A DNA stretch of 64,000 nt from Panacagrimonas sp052387695 (GTDB lineage Bacteria; Pseudomonadota; Gammaproteobacteria; Nevskiales; Nevskiaceae): positions 19,969-83,968 of the forward strand of contig JBQTIX010000119.1 of assembly GCA_052387695.1 (NCBI GenBank), given 5' to 3'. Shown piece by piece: positions 51,337-60,001 of the stretch (its first letter is position 1; each line of letters opens with the position of its first letter). The position numbers and the translations under genes are program-made. Under the pieces are notes generated by a model. The model had not been told where the DNA came from and did no database searches. It worked only from the letters and a program-made list of their open reading frames with translations.

Positions 51337-51861
51337 CTTTTTCGCTTCCTTCAACTCGACGCGCTCGGTGGAATACCGGACGCCCTTGCCCTTGTACGGC
51401 TCTGGCGGACGGAATCGACGGATGTCCGCAGCGACCTGGCCCACCATCTTCTTGTCCGCCCCTTTCACGACGATCTCGGTCTGCGTCGGCGTCTCCACCG
51501 TGACGCCTTCCGGGATCGGATACTCGATGGGGTGCGAGAAGCCCAAAGCAAGATTGATCTTCTTGCCCTGCGAGGCGGCACGATAACCGACACCGACCAG
51601 AGTCAGCTTCTTCTCGTAGCCCTTGGTCACGCCGGTGATCATGTTGTTGATCAACGCGCGCACCGTGCCCGACTGCATCGCGTTGTTCTTGATCGAACCT
51701 TCGGACACTTTCAGTTCACCACCGCTCATCTCCACCGCGACCATCGCCGGAAGGGTGAACGACAGCGAGGTCTTCGCACCCTTGACCGTTACCAGGCCTT
51801 CAGCCGACGTGACCTGCACGCCTGCCGGAATTTTCACCGGCATCTTCGCTACACGGGACAT
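51331..51861 (-). CDS. rplF: 50S ribosomal protein L6
   Basis: A 176-residue L6, near the tRNA-binding and GTPase-associated side of the large subunit. Two repeated domains are evident, the second with VGVGYRAASQGKKINLALGFSHPIEY and the conserved FRPPEPYKGKGVRY. It is 12 bp after rpsH. Confidence 0.98.
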   Translation of the reverse strand: MSRVAKMPVKIPAGVQVTSAEGLVTVKGAKTSLSFTLPAMVAVEMSGGELKVSEGSIKNNAMQSGTVRALINNMITGVTKGYEKKLTLVGVGYRAASQGKKINLALGFSHPIEYPIPEGVTVETPTQTEIVVKGADKKMVGQVAADIRRFRPPEPYKGKGVRYSTERVELKEAKKK

Positions 51862-51873
51862 TGCTCGGATTCC

Positions 51874-52269
51874 TTAGGCAACCACGCAGATCACTTCGCC
51901 GCCGTGACCGGCCGCGCGCGCCTGCTTGTCACTGACCACACCGCTCGACGTCGAGACGATGGCGACACCCAGCCCGCCCAGAACCTTGGGCAGCTCGTCC
52001 TTGGCCTTGTACACGCGCAGGGACGGGGTGCTGATGCGATCGATCCGCTCGATGACCGGCTTGCCGTCGAAGTACTTGAGGGCAACAGTGATGACAGGTT
52101 TCTTGTCTTCGGTCGCCACGTCGAAGCCGAGGATGTAGCCCTCGTCTTCCAGCACGCGGGCGATCGCTTCCTTGGCCGTCGAAGACGGGCAGCGGATGGA
52201 CTTCTTGCGCGCCGACTGCCCGTTGCGGATACGGGTCAGAAAGTCGGCGATGGGATCGGTCATGGACAT
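51874..52269 (-). CDS. rpsH: 30S ribosomal protein S8
   Basis: A 131-residue S8, the usual translational regulator of the spc operon in gammaproteobacteria. The start MSMTDPIADFLTRIRNGQ matches the family MSM-DPIADMLTRIRNGQ, which supports ATG 52269. The C-terminal STSSGVVSDKQARAAGHGGEVICVVA is complete. Confidence 0.98.
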   Translation of the reverse strand: MSMTDPIADFLTRIRNGQSARKKSIRCPSSTAKEAIARVLEDEGYILGFDVATEDKKPVITVALKYFDGKPVIERIDRISTPSLRVYKAKDELPKVLGGLGVAIVSTSSGVVSDKQARAAGHGGEVICVVA

Positions 52270-52274
52270 AGGTC

Positions 52275-52580
52275 TTACCAGCTCGCTTTCTTGAGGCCCG
52301 GCACTTCCCCGCGCATCGCCGCTTCACGCAGCTTGTGACGCGACAGGCCGAACTTCCGATACACGCCGCGCGAGCGGCCGGTGATCGCGCAGCGGTTGCG
52401 CTGACGCGTGTAGCTGCTGTCGCGAGGCAGTTTCTGCAAGGTCGTCGACGCCGCCTGCTTGTCCTCATACGAGGCATCCGGATCCTTGAGGACCAGACGC
52501 ATCTTCTCGCGCTGCTTCTCGAACTTCGCGACCAGCAGAGTGCGCTTCTTCTCGCGCTCTTTCATGTTGCGTTTGGCCAT
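52275..52580 (-). CDS. rpsN: 30S ribosomal protein S14 (zinc-free type)
   Basis: A 101-residue S14. It has no CxxC pairs, so it is the zinc-independent C- form, and ends RSRGVYRKFGLSRHKLREAAMRGEVPGLKKASW as usual. It lies 15 bp after rplE and 5 bp before rpsH. Confidence 0.98.
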   Translation of the reverse strand: MAKRNMKEREKKRTLLVAKFEKQREKMRLVLKDPDASYEDKQAASTTLQKLPRDSSYTRQRNRCAITGRSRGVYRKFGLSRHKLREAAMRGEVPGLKKASW

Positions 52581-52595
52581 GGGAGTGCCTTGCTC

Positions 52596-53132
52596 TTACT
52601 TGCGGAACGGGAAGCTGAAGGCGTCGAGCAGTGCCCGACCTTCCTCATCCGTTCTCGCCGTGGTGGTGAAAGTGATGTTCATGCCCCGCACCGCGTCGAT
52701 CTTGTCGTACTCGATTTCGGGAAAGATGATCTGTTCGGTGATGCCGAAATTGAAGTTCCCCTGGCCGTCGAAACCGCGCGCCGAGATGCCGCGAAAGTCG
52801 CGGATGCGCGGCAGAGCGACGGTGATCAAACGCTCCAGGAATTCGTACATGCGCTCGCGGCGCAGCGTGACCTTCACGCCGACCGGGTAATTCTCGCGCA
52901 CCTTGAAGGTCGCGATCGACATGCGGGTCTTGGTCACGATCGGCTTCTGGCCCGCGATCGCGGTCATGTCCGACACCGCATGCTCGATGACCTTCTTGTC
53001 CGCGGTCGCTTCGCCCACGCCCATGTTGAGCGTGATCTTCGACAGGCGCGGCACGGCCATCGCACTGCAGCCCAGTTTTTCTTTCAGGGCCGGTGCGATC
53101 TTATCGCGGAATTCCGATTGGAGTGTTGCCAT
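52596..53132 (-). CDS. rplE: 50S ribosomal protein L5
   Basis: A 178-residue 5S-rRNA-binding protein with the conserved VPRLSKITLNMGVGEA, GQKPIVTKTRMSIATFKVRENYPVG and the terminal MNITFTTTARTDEEGRALLDAFSFPFRK. The 103-bp gap from rplX is larger than its neighbours and contains only a short GCGGC-TACC-GCCGC stem. Confidence 0.98.
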   Translation of the reverse strand: MATLQSEFRDKIAPALKEKLGCSAMAVPRLSKITLNMGVGEATADKKVIEHAVSDMTAIAGQKPIVTKTRMSIATFKVRENYPVGVKVTLRRERMYEFLERLITVALPRIRDFRGISARGFDGQGNFNFGITEQIIFPEIEYDKIDAVRGMNITFTTTARTDEEGRALLDAFSFPFRK

Positions 53133-53235
53133 TTCTAAGTGCCGATTCTGTATCTGGATTCTGACTTGTAGGGACTCTGTTCCACGCTTCCGACCCGGTC
53201 GTCGCGGCTACCGCCGCGCTGCGAGCCCCAGCGAG

Positions 53236-53562
53236 TCAGAGATCCACCAGTTCCTTGCTTGACTTGAAGTAACGGACCTTGCGCTTCTTGTCGCCCTCCC
53301 CCTCGAAGCGAAAGCCGACGCGCTCACCCTTGCTCGCCTTGGAGTTCCAGAGCATGACGTTGGAGATCTGGATCGGCATCTCCTTCTCGACCACGCCGCC
53401 TGCAACACCCGCCTGCGGATTCGGCTTCTGGTGCTTCTTGACGACATTGATGCCCTCGATCACGAGCTTTCCGTCAGCCCGAACGACGGAAACTGTGCCC
53501 CGGCGACCCTTGTCGCGCCCGGTGATGACGACGATCTCGTCACCCTTGCGAATTCTGTTCAT
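53236..53562 (-). CDS. rplX: 50S ribosomal protein L24
   Basis: A 108-residue assembly-initiator protein with the KOW motif (RKGDEIVVITGRDKGRRGTVSVV) and the EGINVVKKHQKPN segment. It follows rplN by 13 bp in the spc operon. Confidence 0.98.
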   Translation of the reverse strand: MNRIRKGDEIVVITGRDKGRRGTVSVVRADGKLVIEGINVVKKHQKPNPQAGVAGGVVEKEMPIQISNVMLWNSKASKGERVGFRFEGEGDKKRKVRYFKSSKELVDL

Positions 53563-53575
53563 CTGGACTGGACCT

Positions 53576-53941
53576 TTAGATCACTTCCGGCGCCAGCGAC
53601 ACGATCTTCATGAAACGTTCACGCAACTCGCGCGTGACCGGTCCAAAAATACGGGTGCCGATGGGTTCCATCTTGTTGGTGAGCAGCACGGCGGCGTTGG
53701 TGTCGAAGCGGATCGCCGAGCCATCGGGGCGACGGATCGGGTGACGAGTGCGAACCACGACCGCGTCATGCACCTCGCCCTTCTTGACCTTGCCGCGCGG
53801 GATCGCGTCCTTGATCGTGACCTTGATCAGATCGCCGACGTTGGCGTAGCGACGATAGGTCGCACCCTTGACCTGGATGACCTGCATCAGCTTCGCGCCA
53901 CTGTTGTCGGCGGCGAGGAGGAAAGATTCCTGTTGCAGCAT
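53576..53941 (-). CDS. rplN: 50S ribosomal protein L14
   Basis: A 121-residue L14 (AADNSGAKLMQVIQVKG, GDLIKVTIKDAIPRGKVKKGEV, RIFGPVTRELRERFMKIVSLAPEVI). The start MLQQESFL is one of the family variants of MIQMQS. It opens the spc operon in the usual order after rpsQ (18 bp). Confidence 0.98.
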   Translation of the reverse strand: MLQQESFLLAADNSGAKLMQVIQVKGATYRRYANVGDLIKVTIKDAIPRGKVKKGEVHDAVVVRTRHPIRRPDGSAIRFDTNAAVLLTNKMEPIGTRIFGPVTRELRERFMKIVSLAPEVI

Positions 53942-53959
53942 GCTGGATTCTCCGATCGC

Positions 53960-54232
53960 TCAGGCGTGGTTCGAAAGCACTTCGACCAGCTTGAAGTGCT
54001 TGGTGCGCGAGATCGGGCGCGTCTCGACAACGGCAACGAGGTCCCCTTCCTTCGCGGTGCTGGCCTCGTCGTGCGCGTGCAGCTTGGTCGAACGGCGCAG
54101 GATCTTGCCGTACAACGGGTGCTTCACGCTGCGCTCGACCAGCACGGTGATGGTCTTGTTCATCTTGCTGGAGATCACGCGGCCGACGATGCGGCGCTCG
54201 ATCTTCACAGGAGTGGCGGTTGTTTCGGTCAT
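53960..54232 (-). CDS. rpsQ: 30S ribosomal protein S17
   Basis: A 90-residue S17 with the OB-fold core (RIVGRVISSKMNKTITVLVERSVKHPLYGKILRRS and the GDLVAVVETRPISRTKHFKLVEVL end). It is the last gene of the S10 operon, 3 bp after rpmC. Confidence 0.98.
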   Translation of the reverse strand: MTETTATPVKIERRIVGRVISSKMNKTITVLVERSVKHPLYGKILRRSTKLHAHDEASTAKEGDLVAVVETRPISRTKHFKLVEVLSNHA

Positions 54233-54235
54233 GTC

Positions 54236-54448
54236 TTACTTGGCCTTCCCATTCAACAACGGGTGCAATAGCGTCTGCACGCGCGCAACCTTCTTGCGCG
54301 CATCGCGCGTCAGGTGCGCCTGATTCATCGTGCCCATCGAGGCCTGCATGCGCAGGTTGAACTGCTCCTTGCGCAGGGCGACGAGTTCGGCCTTGAGACC
54401 TGCCGCGTCCTTGGCACGCAGCGTCTTCATGTATTCGACAGTCTTCAT
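54236..54448 (-). CDS. rpmC: 50S ribosomal protein L29
   Basis: A 70-residue L29, at the tunnel exit beside L23. The core LRAKDAAGLKAELVALRKEQFNLRMQASMG is complete. ATG 54448 overlaps the rplP stop (TGATG) and is preferred; an ATG at 54430 would give the 64-residue length nearer E. coli (63), so the true start is one of these. The C-terminus (LLHPLLNGKAK) is slightly long. Confidence 0.93.
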   Translation of the reverse strand: MKTVEYMKTLRAKDAAGLKAELVALRKEQFNLRMQASMGTMNQAHLTRDARKKVARVQTLLHPLLNGKAK

Positions 54449-54861
54449 CAGAGAATCGTCCGCTGAACGAAGGTGGACTTGACGCACAGCTTGGCGGCAG
54501 CGAGACGGAAGGCTTCACGCGCCTCGGCCTCGGTCACACCTTCCATCTCGTACAGCATGCGGCCCGGCTGAACCTTGGCGACCCAGTACTCCACGTTGCC
54601 CTTGCCCGAACCCATTCGGACTTCGAGCGGCTTCTTGGTTACCGGCACATCGGGGAACACGCGGATCCACAGCTTGCCGCCGCGCTTGACGTAGCGTGTG
54701 ATCACGCGACGCGCCGCCTCGATCTGTCGAGCGGTCAGCATGCCGCGCTCGGTCGCCTTCAAGCCGAACTCGCCAAAGCTGACCTTGTTTCCGGTCAGGG
54801 CGAGGCCGCGGTTGCGACCCTTTTGCTGCTTTCTGTATTTGGTTCTTTTCGGCTGCATCAT
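54448..54861 (-). CDS. rplP: 50S ribosomal protein L16
   Basis: A 137-residue L16, organising the A-site tRNA region. The start MMQPKRTKYRKQQKGRNRGLA is the family MLQPKRTKFRK form, so ATG 54861 is chosen. The RWIRVFPD-like KLWIRVFPDVPVTKKPLEVRMGSGKG block is intact. Confidence 0.98.
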   Translation of the reverse strand: MMQPKRTKYRKQQKGRNRGLALTGNKVSFGEFGLKATERGMLTARQIEAARRVITRYVKRGGKLWIRVFPDVPVTKKPLEVRMGSGKGNVEYWVAKVQPGRMLYEMEGVTEAEAREAFRLAAAKLCVKSTFVQRTIL

Positions 54862-54896
54862 GGCAGCGAACTCCTAGATTCGTATTCGGTCAGGAC

Positions 54897-55589
54897 TCAG
54901 GCTGCAACGGCTTCGGCAGCTTCATCTTTCCTGCCGCTGCGCGGACGCTCTGCTTCAAAGACTTCGCCGCTGAACACCCAGACCTTGACCCCGATCACGC
55001 CGTAGGTCGTCTTGGCTTCGGCCGTCGCGTAGTCCACGTAGGCGCGCAGCGTGTGCAGCGGCACGCGGCCTTCGCGGTACCACTCGACCCGGGCGATTTC
55101 CGCACCGTTGAGGCGGCCACCGACCTGGATCTTGATGCCCTGGGCGCCCTGGCGCAGCGCGTTCTGCACCGCGCGCTTCATGGCGCGACGGAACATGATG
55201 CGCCGCTCCAACTGCTGGGCCACGCTCTCGGCGATGAGCTGCGAGTCGAGCTCCGGCTTGCGGATCTCTTCCACCGAGATATGCACGCTCTCCGGCTTCA
55301 GCCCCATCTTGCCGGCGACCTCGTGCTTCAGCTTCTCGATGTCCTCGCCCTTCTTGCCGATGACGATGCCGGGACGCGCGGTGTGGATCGTCACGCGCGC
55401 CGACTTGGCCGGACGCTCGATGCGGATCTTCGATACCGAAGCCGAGGCCAGCTTCTTGCGCAGAAACGCGCGCACGAGCATGTCCTTCTTCAGATTGTCG
55501 GTGTACGAGCCGCGCTCGGCATACCAATTCGACGTCCACTGGGTGGTGACGCCGAGACGGAACCCATACGGGTTTACTTTATGACCCAT
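54897..55589 (-). CDS. rpsC: 30S ribosomal protein S3
   Basis: A 230-residue S3 of the mRNA entry site. The KH domain (VTIHTARPGIVIGKKGEDIEKLK) and C-terminal domain (GAQGIKIQVGGRLNGAEIARVEWYREGRVPLHTLRA) are present. It is 4 bp after rplV. Confidence 0.98.
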   Translation of the reverse strand: MGHKVNPYGFRLGVTTQWTSNWYAERGSYTDNLKKDMLVRAFLRKKLASASVSKIRIERPAKSARVTIHTARPGIVIGKKGEDIEKLKHEVAGKMGLKPESVHISVEEIRKPELDSQLIAESVAQQLERRIMFRRAMKRAVQNALRQGAQGIKIQVGGRLNGAEIARVEWYREGRVPLHTLRAYVDYATAEAKTTYGVIGVKVWVFSGEVFEAERPRSGRKDEAAEAVAA

Positions 55590-55593
55590 AAGT

Positions 55594-55935
55594 TCAGACC
55601 TTCTGTCCGTCGCTGACGCGAATCGTGATGTGGGAAGTGCGCTTGAGGATGCGATCGGCGCGGCCCTTGGCGCGCGGGAGCGTGCGCTTCATGGTCGGAC
55701 CTTCATCGACCAGGATTTCGCTGACCTTCAGCTCGTCCACGTCCGCACCGTTATTGTTCTCGGCATTGGCGATCGCCGAATCCAGCACCTTCTTGAGGAT
55801 GCCGGCGGCACGCTGGTTGGAGAACTTGAGGATGTTGAGCGCCTCATCGACTTTCTTGCCGCGGACGAGGTCAGCGACCAGCCGTCCCTTCATAGGGGAC
55901 AGGCGGACGAACTTGAGTACGGCCTGCGTGTGCAT
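55594..55935 (-). CDS. rplV: 50S ribosomal protein L22
   Basis: A 113-residue L22, whose beta-hairpin lines the exit tunnel (VDEGPTMKRTLPRAKGRADRILKRTSHITI). It lies 2 bp after the rpsS stop. The family residues near the macrolide-contact loop look ordinary. Confidence 0.98.
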   Translation of the reverse strand: MHTQAVLKFVRLSPMKGRLVADLVRGKKVDEALNILKFSNQRAAGILKKVLDSAIANAENNNGADVDELKVSEILVDEGPTMKRTLPRAKGRADRILKRTSHITIRVSDGQKV

Positions 55936-55937
55936 GA

Positions 55938-56225
55938 TTACTTCCCTGCCTTCGCGTCGGTCTTCTTATCGCCGCCATGACCCTTGAAGTTCCGGGTCGG
56001 TGCGAACTCACCACACTTGTGGCCGACCATGTTCTCGGTCACGAACACCGGCATGTGCGCCTTCCCGTTGTGAACCTGCAGGGTCAGGCCCACGAAATCG
56101 GGCGTGATCATGGAGCGACGCGACCAGGTCTTGATCGGCTTCTTGACGCGGCTGCCAGACATGTCCGCCACCTTCTTTGCGAGGTGGTGATCCACGAACG
56201 GGCCTTTCTTGAGTGAACGCGGCAT
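55938..56225 (-). CDS. rpsS: 30S ribosomal protein S19
   Basis: A 95-residue S19 (MPRSLKKGPFVDHHLAKKV, TWSRRSMITPDFVGLTLQVHNGKAHMPVFVTENMVGHKCGEFAPTR split over the head). It lies 27 bp after rplB. Confidence 0.98.
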   Translation of the reverse strand: MPRSLKKGPFVDHHLAKKVADMSGSRVKKPIKTWSRRSMITPDFVGLTLQVHNGKAHMPVFVTENMVGHKCGEFAPTRNFKGHGGDKKTDAKAGK

Positions 56226-56252
56226 GGGTGTGCTCGACCGGTACCTTGGTGA

Positions 56253-57083
56253 TTACTTCTTGTGACGGCTGCGCAGGATGAACTTCTGCGTGCGCTTGTT
56301 ATTGCGGGTCTTCATACCCTTGGTCTGCTGACCCCAGGGCGTGACCGGATGCGGATTGCCCTGGCCGGACTTGCCTTCACCACCACCGTGCGGGTGGTCG
56401 ACCGGGTTCATGACGACGCCGCGGACGGTGGGACGAATGCCCTTCCAGCGCTTCGCACCGGCCTTGCCGTACTGTCGCAGGTTGTGTTCGTTGTTACCGA
56501 CTTCGCCGATAGCGGCGCGGCACTCCGCGTGAATCTTCCGCATCTCGCCGGACCGCAGGCGGAGCGTGGCGTATTCACCTTCACGCGCGACCAACTGCAC
56601 GCCGGCACCCGCCGAACGCGCGATCTGCGCACCCTTACCCGGACGCATCTCGACGCAGTGGATGGTCGAACCGATCGGGATGTTGCGCAGCGGCAATACG
56701 TTGCCCGGCTTGATCGGCGCGTCCGTGCCGGACTGCACGACGTCACCGGCAGCCAGATTACGCGGCGCGATGATGTAGCGGCGTTCGCCATCGGCGTAGC
56801 ACAGCAGCGCGAGGTGAGCGGAACGGTTGGGGTCGTATTCGATACGCTCGACCTTGCCGACGATCCCATCCTTGTTGCGCTTGAAATCCACCACGCGGTA
56901 GTGGTGCTTGTGACCGCCGCCTTTGTGGCGCGTGGTCATGTGGCCGTTGTTGTTGCGCGCGCCACCCGGAGCATTCTTCTCCAGCAGCGGGGCATGCGGC
57001 TCACCCTTCCACAGACCCTTGACCACCACCTTGACTTGGTGGCGACGCCCGGGGGACGTCGGCTTCATTTGAACGAGTGCCAC
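56253..57083 (-). CDS. rplB: 50S ribosomal protein L2
   Basis: A 276-residue L2, required for peptidyl transfer and subunit joining. It has the GGHKHHYRVVDFKRNK and the MNPVDHPHGGGEGKSG block that holds the conserved His of the peptidyl-transferase region. The order rplW-rplB-rpsS is standard. Confidence 0.98.
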   Translation of the reverse strand: MALVQMKPTSPGRRHQVKVVVKGLWKGEPHAPLLEKNAPGGARNNNGHMTTRHKGGGHKHHYRVVDFKRNKDGIVGKVERIEYDPNRSAHLALLCYADGERRYIIAPRNLAAGDVVQSGTDAPIKPGNVLPLRNIPIGSTIHCVEMRPGKGAQIARSAGAGVQLVAREGEYATLRLRSGEMRKIHAECRAAIGEVGNNEHNLRQYGKAGAKRWKGIRPTVRGVVMNPVDHPHGGGEGKSGQGNPHPVTPWGQQTKGMKTRNNKRTQKFILRSRHKK

Positions 57084-57085
57084 GA

Positions 57086-57415
57086 CTATGCCTCCTTCGC
57101 GCCGCTGGCGAAGTCGATCTCGGCGCCTGGGGCCAGAGTGACGTACGCCTTCTTCCAGTCGGAACGGCGGCCCATGGATTGGCCAAACCGCTTGCTCTTG
57201 CCCGCCATGTTGATCGTGTTCACGTCGGTGACCTGGACCTTGAACAGCTCCTCAACTGCCGCCTTGACCTCGGCTTTGGTGGCGTCGCGCAGCACCTTGA
57301 ACACCGCCTGGTTGCCTTTCTCGGCAACACGGGTGGATTTTTCGGATACCACCGGCGATACGATCACGCGGTGCAGACGGCCAGCCGTCACCACGGTTTT
57401 TATTTGCGTGCTCAT
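57086..57415 (-). CDS. rplW: 50S ribosomal protein L23
   Basis: A 109-residue L23, docking site for trigger factor and SRP at the tunnel exit. The VSEKSTRVAEKGNQAVFKVLRDATKAEVKAAVEELF core is normal; a nine-residue N-terminal extension is a minor variant. The ATG overlaps the rplD stop as ATGA. Confidence 0.98.
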   Translation of the reverse strand: MSTQIKTVVTAGRLHRVIVSPVVSEKSTRVAEKGNQAVFKVLRDATKAEVKAAVEELFKVQVTDVNTINMAGKSKRFGQSMGRRSDWKKAYVTLAPGAEIDFASGAKEA

Positions 57416-58017
57416 GCCAGCCAGGCCTCGAGTTTCTTCACGGACTCGGTGGTCATTACCACCTTCTTGTGCGTCAGTAGCGCGAGCGGGTCGAGCCCCG
57501 ACACGTCCGTCACGCCGACCTTGTGCAGGTTACGCGCCGACAGGTACAGATTCTGATCCACGTTCTCGGTGACCAGCAGGATGTCCTGCGTGTCGAAAGC
57601 CTTGAGACGTTCGATCATCGCGCTGGTCTTGGCTACGTCCGCAACGATGCTCTCGGTCAGCAGCAGATGACCGCCGCGAGTCAGCTCGGAGATGATCGAG
57701 CGCAGCGCACCGCGATACATCTTGCGATTGACTTTTTGCGAGAAGTCGCGCGGCACCGCGGCGTGGGTCTTGCCGCCACCGCGCCACAGCGGGCTGCGGA
57801 TCGAGCCCGCACGGGCCTGACCGGTTCCCTTCTGCTTCCACGGCTTCTTGCCGCCGCCACGAACTTCGGCCTTGGTCTTCTGCTTCTTGGTGCCCGACCG
57901 CGCGCCATTCATGTAAGCAGTGACGACCTGATGAATCAGGGGCTCGTTGTATTCCGCACCGAACACGCTGTCGGCAACCGACACCATGACGCTGCTGTTA
58001 TGGATCTGGATTTCCAT
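57412..58017 (-). CDS. rplD: 50S ribosomal protein L4
   Basis: A 201-residue L4; its extended loop (RGGGKKPWKQKGTGQARAGSIRSPLWRGGG) lines the tunnel. In E. coli L4 also represses the S10 operon through the leader; whether that holds here is not visible. It is 15 bp after rplC. Confidence 0.98.
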   Translation of the reverse strand: MEIQIHNSSVMVSVADSVFGAEYNEPLIHQVVTAYMNGARSGTKKQKTKAEVRGGGKKPWKQKGTGQARAGSIRSPLWRGGGKTHAAVPRDFSQKVNRKMYRGALRSIISELTRGGHLLLTESIVADVAKTSAMIERLKAFDTQDILLVTENVDQNLYLSARNLHKVGVTDVSGLDPLALLTHKKVVMTTESVKKLEAWLA

Positions 58018-58032
58018 GACTGATCCTTCGCC

Positions 58033-58668
58033 TTATCCCTTCACCGTCGGACGCACGATCACATCCGCGCCCGCGTGACCCGGAACCGCACCCTTGACCA
58101 ACAGCAGGTTCTTGGCCGAATCCACTCTCACCAGATCGAGATTGATCGCGGTGATGCGCTTGTTGCCCAACTGCCCGGCCATCTTGCGACCCTTCCACAC
58201 CTTGCCCGGCGACTGGCGCTGGCCGATGGAGCCAGGCGCGCGATGCGACAGCGAGTTGCCGTGGCTGGCGCGACCACCGCCGAAGTGCCAGCGCTTCTGC
58301 ACACCGGCGAAGCCCTTGCCGATCGAGGTACCGGTCACATCGACGCGCTTGATGTCCTTGAACGCTTCGACCCTGATCTCGGAACCCGGAGCGGCGTCTG
58401 CCAGTTCCTGCCCTTCCGGCCGGATTTCCCACAGGCTGCGGCCCGCGGCAACGCCGGCCTTCTTGAAGTGGCCGGTCAGCGCCTTGTTCACGCGCGAGGG
58501 CTTGACCTCACCCACCGTGACCTGGACGGCGCGATAGCCGTCGGTCTCAACGGACTTGATCTGCGTGACGCGATTGGGGGTGCACTCGATGACGGTGACG
58601 GGAATCGATTCACCGGCTTCGGTGAAGATCCGCGTCATGCCCGCCTTGCGGCCAATGATGGCAATCAT
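58033..58668 (-). CDS. rplC: 50S ribosomal protein L3
   Basis: A 211-residue L3, reaching the peptidyl-transferase centre. It has MIAIIGRKAGMTRIFTEAGESIPVTVIE, the long loop RWHFGGGRASHGNSLSHRAPGSIGQRQSPGKVWKGRKMAG with its modifiable Gln, and a normal C-terminus. It is 15 bp after rpsJ. Confidence 0.98.
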   Translation of the reverse strand: MIAIIGRKAGMTRIFTEAGESIPVTVIECTPNRVTQIKSVETDGYRAVQVTVGEVKPSRVNKALTGHFKKAGVAAGRSLWEIRPEGQELADAAPGSEIRVEAFKDIKRVDVTGTSIGKGFAGVQKRWHFGGGRASHGNSLSHRAPGSIGQRQSPGKVWKGRKMAGQLGNKRITAINLDLVRVDSAKNLLLVKGAVPGHAGADVIVRPTVKG

Positions 58669-58683
58669 GGTGGTGTGCGCTCC

Positions 58684-59001
58684 TCAATTGACCTTGATCT
58701 GGACTTCCACACCCGCGGGAAGGTCCAGCTTGGAGAGGGCATCCACCGTCTTCTCGGTGGGGTCGACGATCTGCATGAGGCGCTTGTGCGTACGAATTTC
58801 GTACTGGTCACGAGCATCCTTGTCGGCATGTGGCGACACGAGGATCGTGTAGCGCTCCTTGCGCGTTGGAAGCGGAATGGGACCGCGTACAACGGCGCCC
58901 GTACGCTTCGCCGTTTCGACGATTTCGCGTGCAGACTTGTCGATCAAACGATGATCGAAGGCTTTTAGCCGAATACGAATCGACTGGCTGGTCGCGGCCA
59001 T
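58684..59001 (-). CDS. rpsJ: 30S ribosomal protein S10
   Basis: A 105-residue S10/NusE, part of the small-subunit head and of the Nus antitermination complex. The core IRIRLKAFDHRLIDKSAREIVETAKRTGA and RLMQIVDPTEKTVDALSKLDLPAGVEVQIK are complete. It opens the S10 operon. In many gammaproteobacteria tuf lies immediately upstream; here that position is taken by accessory genes. Confidence 0.98.
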   Translation of the reverse strand: MAATSQSIRIRLKAFDHRLIDKSAREIVETAKRTGAVVRGPIPLPTRKERYTILVSPHADKDARDQYEIRTHKRLMQIVDPTEKTVDALSKLDLPAGVEVQIKVN

Positions 59002-59100
59002 GCTCTCACTCAGAAGGTCTTAAAGAACGACCCCAGAAACACCTGAAAACTCTGCGCTTTTGGCGCTGGTGCTAACGGGGGGCAGCTCAAAGGGGCGCGC

Positions 59101-59129
59101 AGTATAGCCGCGAGGTTTTGGAGGTGCAA
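59101..59129 (-). promoter_or_regulatory. Sigma-70-type promoter of the S10 operon
   Basis: On the minus strand TTGCAC, a 17-bp spacer and TATACT form a near-consensus promoter about 100 bp upstream of the rpsJ ATG. This would give the S10 operon its own promoter, as expected when tuf is not directly upstream. Confidence 0.85.
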
Positions 59130-59154
59130 CGGAAATCTGCGAAGACGACAGCTA

Positions 59155-59610
59155 TTACGACGGAGAAATATCTTGGTCCGACTGGATCGCGCAAACGCCA
59201 TTTTTCAGGATGAGGGGTCGCTTGGTGATGAATTCACAATTCGACAATAGACCCCCTTCCCTGTTGTATTGCTTCTCGAGCCTGTTGTAATTGCTCACAA
59301 GCCGGTTCAACTCGACTTCGTCCGTCGTCGCAAGAGAGTACACAAGATAACTCTGCGGCCCGCCGCAGGACTTCGAGCCGAACGCGACACTCCGGCATTG
59401 GGAAACGCTGTCCGCACTCGGTGTTCCAATCTTTAATCGAATCGCTTGCCCCAGTTCATCGAGCAGCTCGCGCGTCGTGCGGGATTCAGCCGGGCACGAG
59501 CACAGGCACGTGCTAGTCGCGATTACGGCGATTCGTAGGAGAACGACACGCCAATTGGCTCGGCCGGATGTTCCCTGTTGTGTCGCCACGTCGAGGCTCG
59601 GCAAAGTCAT
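59155..59610 (-). CDS. Small lipoprotein of unknown function
   Basis: A 151-residue protein. The signal sequence (VVLLRIAVIATSTCLCSC) ends in a lipobox-like LCSC. The mature part has IGTPSADSVSQCRSVAFGSKSCGGPQSYLVYS and a late CEFITKRPLILKNGVCAIQ, with four cysteines that could make disulfides. I recall unnamed proteins of similar pattern in gammaproteobacteria but cannot assign a function. ATG 59610 has GGTGG 8 nt upstream; the longer frame to 59721 runs into the repeat and toxin gene and is rejected. Confidence 0.7.
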   Translation of the reverse strand: MTLPSLDVATQQGTSGRANWRVVLLRIAVIATSTCLCSCPAESRTTRELLDELGQAIRLKIGTPSADSVSQCRSVAFGSKSCGGPQSYLVYSLATTDEVELNRLVSNYNRLEKQYNREGGLLSNCEFITKRPLILKNGVCAIQSDQDISPS

Positions 59611-59643
59611 TTTCAATCCACCCATTCGAACTGGTGTAACGAG

Positions 59644-59682
59644 CGTAGCCCTGACGGAGCCGGAGGCGAAATCTGGGCTACG
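59644..59682. repeat. REP-like hairpin CGTAGCCC...GGGCTACG
   Basis: A 39-bp element with 8-bp inverted ends and GGAGCCGGAGGCG in the loop, between the lipoprotein and parE. It belongs to a type widespread in gammaproteobacteria (GTAGCCC-GACGGAGCCGAAGGCG-GGGCTAC pattern). Confidence 0.7.
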
Positions 59683-59683
59683 G

Positions 59684-60001
59684 TCACGGCGCGTCGTCCT
59701 GCAGGCAGGCCGGGATGTCACGGCTCATATGCACGCAGCGAATCACGTCCAGATGGTCCGCGTGCTCGATGTAGAACAAAGCGTAAGGAAAACGCTTGAA
59801 GGGCCAGAACCGCAATTGGGGAATGTTCAGCTCATGCGCGTAGCGCGGTGAGCCGGTTGCCGGGTTCAATTCGATATGCCGGGTCGCATGCTCGAGTTCG
59901 TCAATGAAACCTACGGCCGCCTGCGCCGCCTCGGCAAGATAGAAGTCCAGCGCCAACTCGATATCCGCTTCCGCCTGTGCCGAGCGGATCGCGGGCTTCA
60001 C
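59684..60001 (-). CDS. parE: RelE/ParE-type toxin
   Basis: A 105-residue toxin of the RelE/ParE superfamily: ADIELALDFYLAEA, FIDELEHATRHIELNPATGSPRYA, RFWPFKRFPYALFYIEH and VIRCVHMSRD, the last being the usual C-terminal core. ParE toxins inhibit gyrase; others in the family cut mRNA, so the target is inferred. It overlaps the antitoxin gene by ATGA, giving the antitoxin-first order. Confidence 0.92.
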   Translation of the reverse strand: MKPAIRSAQAEADIELALDFYLAEAAQAAVGFIDELEHATRHIELNPATGSPRYAHELNIPQLRFWPFKRFPYALFYIEHADHLDVIRCVHMSRDIPACLQDDAP